In this document: positions 14,759-16,902 of the stretch, piece after piece | Layout of the letters: the number at the start of each line of letters is the position of its first letter | Position numbering within the stretch: position 1 is the stretch's first letter | NCBI GenBank assembly: GCA_002366775.1 | Contig: DFBW01000171.1 | Coordinates: forward strand, 1-16,902 | Source: Roseovarius sp. UBA3070 | Lineage (GTDB): Bacteria; Pseudomonadota; Alphaproteobacteria; Rhodobacterales; Rhodobacteraceae | DNA: 16,902 nucleotides | Reading direction: 5' to 3' | The notes under the pieces: generated by a model | What the model saw: the letters and a program-made list of their open reading frames with translations, nothing else | Database searches by the model: none | Told to the model about the DNA's origin: nothing | Made by a program: the position numbers and the translations under genes

Positions 14759-16018
14759 TTAGGGGGCCAATTTTGCCTTCATGCTGACCTCAGGAAAACA
14801 GGTGGCGTTCTGGCCAGTCGCTTCTTGCCAGCGCCCTATGGAGCGGCGGGTTTTATACCCCGGCAATCCATCTACGCCGCCTACGTCATGGCCCTGAGCC
14901 ACCAGCGCCTTTTGCATTTGTGCCACGTCTGAGCGGAATAAGCCCCCGACCTTGCCCCATTTACCTGCGAAATTGCCAACGCCGTATTGGATACGATCCC
15001 CCACATGACCAACGAACAACGCATAGAGATCAGAGGTATTGTAATCCTTCAGAACATAAAAGTTGGGTGTCACTATAAAGGCCGGGCCATTGCGGCCAGC
15101 GGGCATCATCAGATACCCCTCACCGCGGCGTTCGTGCTTGGGGAAGGGCTTGCCCGAGGTGCGTGTGATCCCAAGGCTTTCCCATTGGCTGATTTTTTTG
15201 CCCTGATCTGGCCCCTCTAACGTGCAAGAGACAGACGCCGGAACATTCACTTCAAACCCCCAGTCGCGGCCCTTCACCCAGCCATGTTTGGCCAGGTAGC
15301 TGCCGATTGAGGCGATGGTATCCGCCTCAGAGCGCCAGATATCCGCGCGCCCGTCACCATCCCCATCGGTGGCATACTTAAGAAAGTTGGAGGGCATAAA
15401 CTGCGGTTGCCCCAACGCGCCTGCCCAGCTGCTTTTCATCGCCTTGCCCGGCGCGTGCCCGGCCTGTGCAATCTGCAACGCGGCGATTAGCTCGTCGGTG
15501 AAATAATCCGCACGCGTGCTCATGAACCCTTTGGTGCCCAACACTTCAAAAACACTGTGAGGGATATCGACACGGCCATAGCCGCTCTCCCGGCCCCAGA
15601 TGGCCAGAATGATCCGGCCTGGCACGCCTGTCTTGCGCTCGGTTGCCTTTAGCGCCTTTGCGTGGCGTTTGGCCATTTGGCGCCCTGTCTTGGTGGCCCC
15701 GCCAACCGACCCGGCGTTGAAATACTTGCCGGGGCTGCCAAACTCGGCCTGGCGTTGTTTGCGCGGGGTGGTGGCCTTGGTGCCCGGAGGCACCAGATCG
15801 GGCAGCTTCCAGTTGAGTGATACACCAGCAAAGGCCGCCTCAAAGGTGCCCCGTTTAACGTTCTTTGCACGGGCGCGTGGCCAGATGCTTTGCTCCAGCC
15901 AATTTTGGAACTGACGTTCAATTTTCGCCCTATCTTGCGCTTGTGCTGGCAACGCCAACAGCATCGCAAAAGATGCGATGACAAGGTTGCGAAAAATGAC
16001 CTGTGATATCTTGTGCAT
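14759..16018 (-). CDS. Secreted lytic murein transglycosylase (SLT_2/MltB-like) with peptidoglycan-binding domain
   Basis: The product has 419 residues starting at the ATG 16018, chosen because a signal peptide begins there (basic start, hydrophobic core 11-24, A-Q-A cleavage near 28) and AAGGGG lies 7 bases upstream. The frame extends 26 residues further upstream, without these features. No lipobox cysteine is seen, so it should be a soluble periplasmic enzyme. The SLT_2-type catalytic domain (about 30-325) holds catalytic Glu144 in WGRESGYG, a QPQFMPS motif (204-210) and a DGDGDGRADIW calcium-loop-like motif (218-228). A C-terminal peptidoglycan-binding domain (about 357-405, with Q-x-x-L and G-x-x-G-x-x-G-x-x-T-R spacing) follows. 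It would cleave glycan strands non-hydrolytically to 1,6-anhydro products for wall turnover. A divergent epimerase gene starts 117 bases away. Confidence 0.93.
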   Translation of the reverse strand: MHKISQVIFRNLVIASFAMLLALPAQAQDRAKIERQFQNWLEQSIWPRARAKNVKRGTFEAAFAGVSLNWKLPDLVPPGTKATTPRKQRQAEFGSPGKYFNAGSVGGATKTGRQMAKRHAKALKATERKTGVPGRIILAIWGRESGYGRVDIPHSVFEVLGTKGFMSTRADYFTDELIAALQIAQAGHAPGKAMKSSWAGALGQPQFMPSNFLKYATDGDGDGRADIWRSEADTIASIGSYLAKHGWVKGRDWGFEVNVPASVSCTLEGPDQGKKISQWESLGITRTSGKPFPKHERRGEGYLMMPAGRNGPAFIVTPNFYVLKDYNTSDLYALFVGHVGDRIQYGVGNFAGKWGKVGGLFRSDVAQMQKALVAQGHDVGGVDGLPGYKTRRSIGRWQEATGQNATCFPEVSMKAKLAP

Positions 16019-16135
16019 GGGGTGCCCCTTTTGCAGGCTATATGAGCGGTGACGGCAGGCGGCGTCAACACGCGCGCTTGATCGTATGTGCACCACGGTC
16101 TATCCGTGCAGTGGCATTGAGGTGACGGAGTTATC

Positions 16136-16902
16136 ATGACGAAAGTGTTTCTGACCGGGTCGGCTGGGTTTATCGGCTTCCATTTGGCACAGCTGTTGCT
16201 GCGCGACGGGTTTGAGGTCTGCGGCGTGGACGGGATGACCGACTATTACGACGTCACGCTGAAACAAAAGCGCCATCAGATGTTGTTGCAAAACCCCGGA
16301 TTTGTGGCGCATGAAGTGATGCTGGAAGATCATGCCAGGCTGGATGAGATCGCCGATGCATTCGCGCCTGATGTGATTGTGCATTTGGCCGCACAGGCCG
16401 GTGTGCGCTACAGCCTTGAAAACCCGCGCGCTTATGTCGATGCCAATGTGGTGGGCACTTTTAACATCATGGAAATTGCCCGCCGCCATGAAGTGCAGCA
16501 TCTGTTGATGGCCTCTACATCGTCTGTTTATGGCGCCAATACTGAAATGCCTTACAGCGAAACCCATAAGGCCGACAGCCCCATGACCATCTATGCCGCC
16601 ACCAAAAAGGCAGGCGAGGCGATGGGCCATTCCTATGCGCATCTGTGGGATCTGCCGACAACGATGTTCCGGTTTTTCACGGTTTACGGCCCTTGGGGCC
16701 GGCCTGATATGGCGCTGTTCAAATTCGTGGATGCCATGCTCGATGGGCGTCCGGTGGATATCTATAACAACGGCGATATGTTTCGTGATTTCACCTATGT
16801 TGAGGATCTGGTGCGTGCCATCCGGTTGTTGATTGATGCCGCCCCCCTACGCCCCGATATGCCCGAAGATATTGCGAGCGGCGACAGCCTGTCTGCCGTG
16901 GC
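16136..16902 (+). CDS. UDP-glucuronate 4-epimerase-like SDR (3'-truncated by window edge)
   Basis: The frame runs open to the last base, giving 255 codons of an expected 330-340. The ATG at 16136 has ACGGAG five bases upstream. Extended short-chain dehydrogenase features are present: the Rossmann NAD motif G-x-x-G-F-I-G (8-14), H-L-A-A-Q-A-G-V-R (83-91), the catalytic serine region S-T-S-S-V-Y-G (127-133), Y-x-x-x-K (Tyr153, Lys157) and [13 protein letters not shown] (181-193). The last is characteristic of UDP-glucuronate 4-epimerases of the LpsL/CapI type, which supply UDP-galacturonate for surface polysaccharide. A GalE- or dTDP-glucose-dehydratase-type function is less likely. It is divergent from the transglycosylase gene; the 117-base gap between them probably holds both promoters, though I could not define either. 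Confidence 0.88.
   Translation, partial: MTKVFLTGSAGFIGFHLAQLLLRDGFEVCGVDGMTDYYDVTLKQKRHQMLLQNPGFVAHEVMLEDHARLDEIADAFAPDVIVHLAAQAGVRYSLENPRAYVDANVVGTFNIMEIARRHEVQHLLMASTSSVYGANTEMPYSETHKADSPMTIYAATKKAGEAMGHSYAHLWDLPTTMFRFFTVYGPWGRPDMALFKFVDAMLDGRPVDIYNNGDMFRDFTYVEDLVRAIRLLIDAAPLRPDMPEDIASGDSLSAV

Overview
The window looks like a chromosomal segment of an alphaproteobacterium of the Rhodobacterales (Roseobacter-type). The reasons are moderately GC-rich coding DNA, a LuxI-type protein with the E-F-D-Q-Y-D-T signature typical (from memory) of that group, and a perfect CtrA-type TTAA-N7-TTAA site. I see no insertion sequence, phage gene, tRNA, rRNA or CRISPR array. Genes are densely packed and no gene-free stretch exceeds about 300 bases.

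Region A (1-9124, all + strand) is the most unusual part. It is a run of eight closely spaced genes: a Ser/Thr protein kinase (5' end cut by the window edge), an FHA phosphopeptide-binding protein, a PP2C phosphatase overlapping the FHA gene, a GTPase-like protein with degraded motifs, a 691-residue dynamin-like GTPase, a small intact GTPase overlapping it by 4 bases, a Roadblock/LC7-like protein, and a protein of unknown family touching the Roadblock gene. Together they encode a write/read/erase Ser/Thr phosphorylation module coupled to membrane-type GTPases and a possible GTPase regulator. No type VI secretion genes are visible. I know of no described system with this exact composition.

Region B (9125-13180, + strand) looks like a signalling region. 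It holds a LuxI-family acyl-homoserine lactone synthase with an N-terminal extension and no LuxR gene nearby, a receiver-domain regulator with a degenerate GGDEF-like output, and a cytochrome P450. The intergenic regions are rich in dyads and direct repeats, including the CtrA-type site ahead of the regulator.

Region C (13189-16018, - strand) holds a multi-pass membrane histidine kinase, convergent with the P450, and a secreted lytic murein transglycosylase. Region D (16136 to the edge, + strand) is the 5' part of a UDP-glucuronate 4-epimerase-like gene, probably for surface polysaccharide.

All functional statements come from reading motifs by eye; no database search was run.
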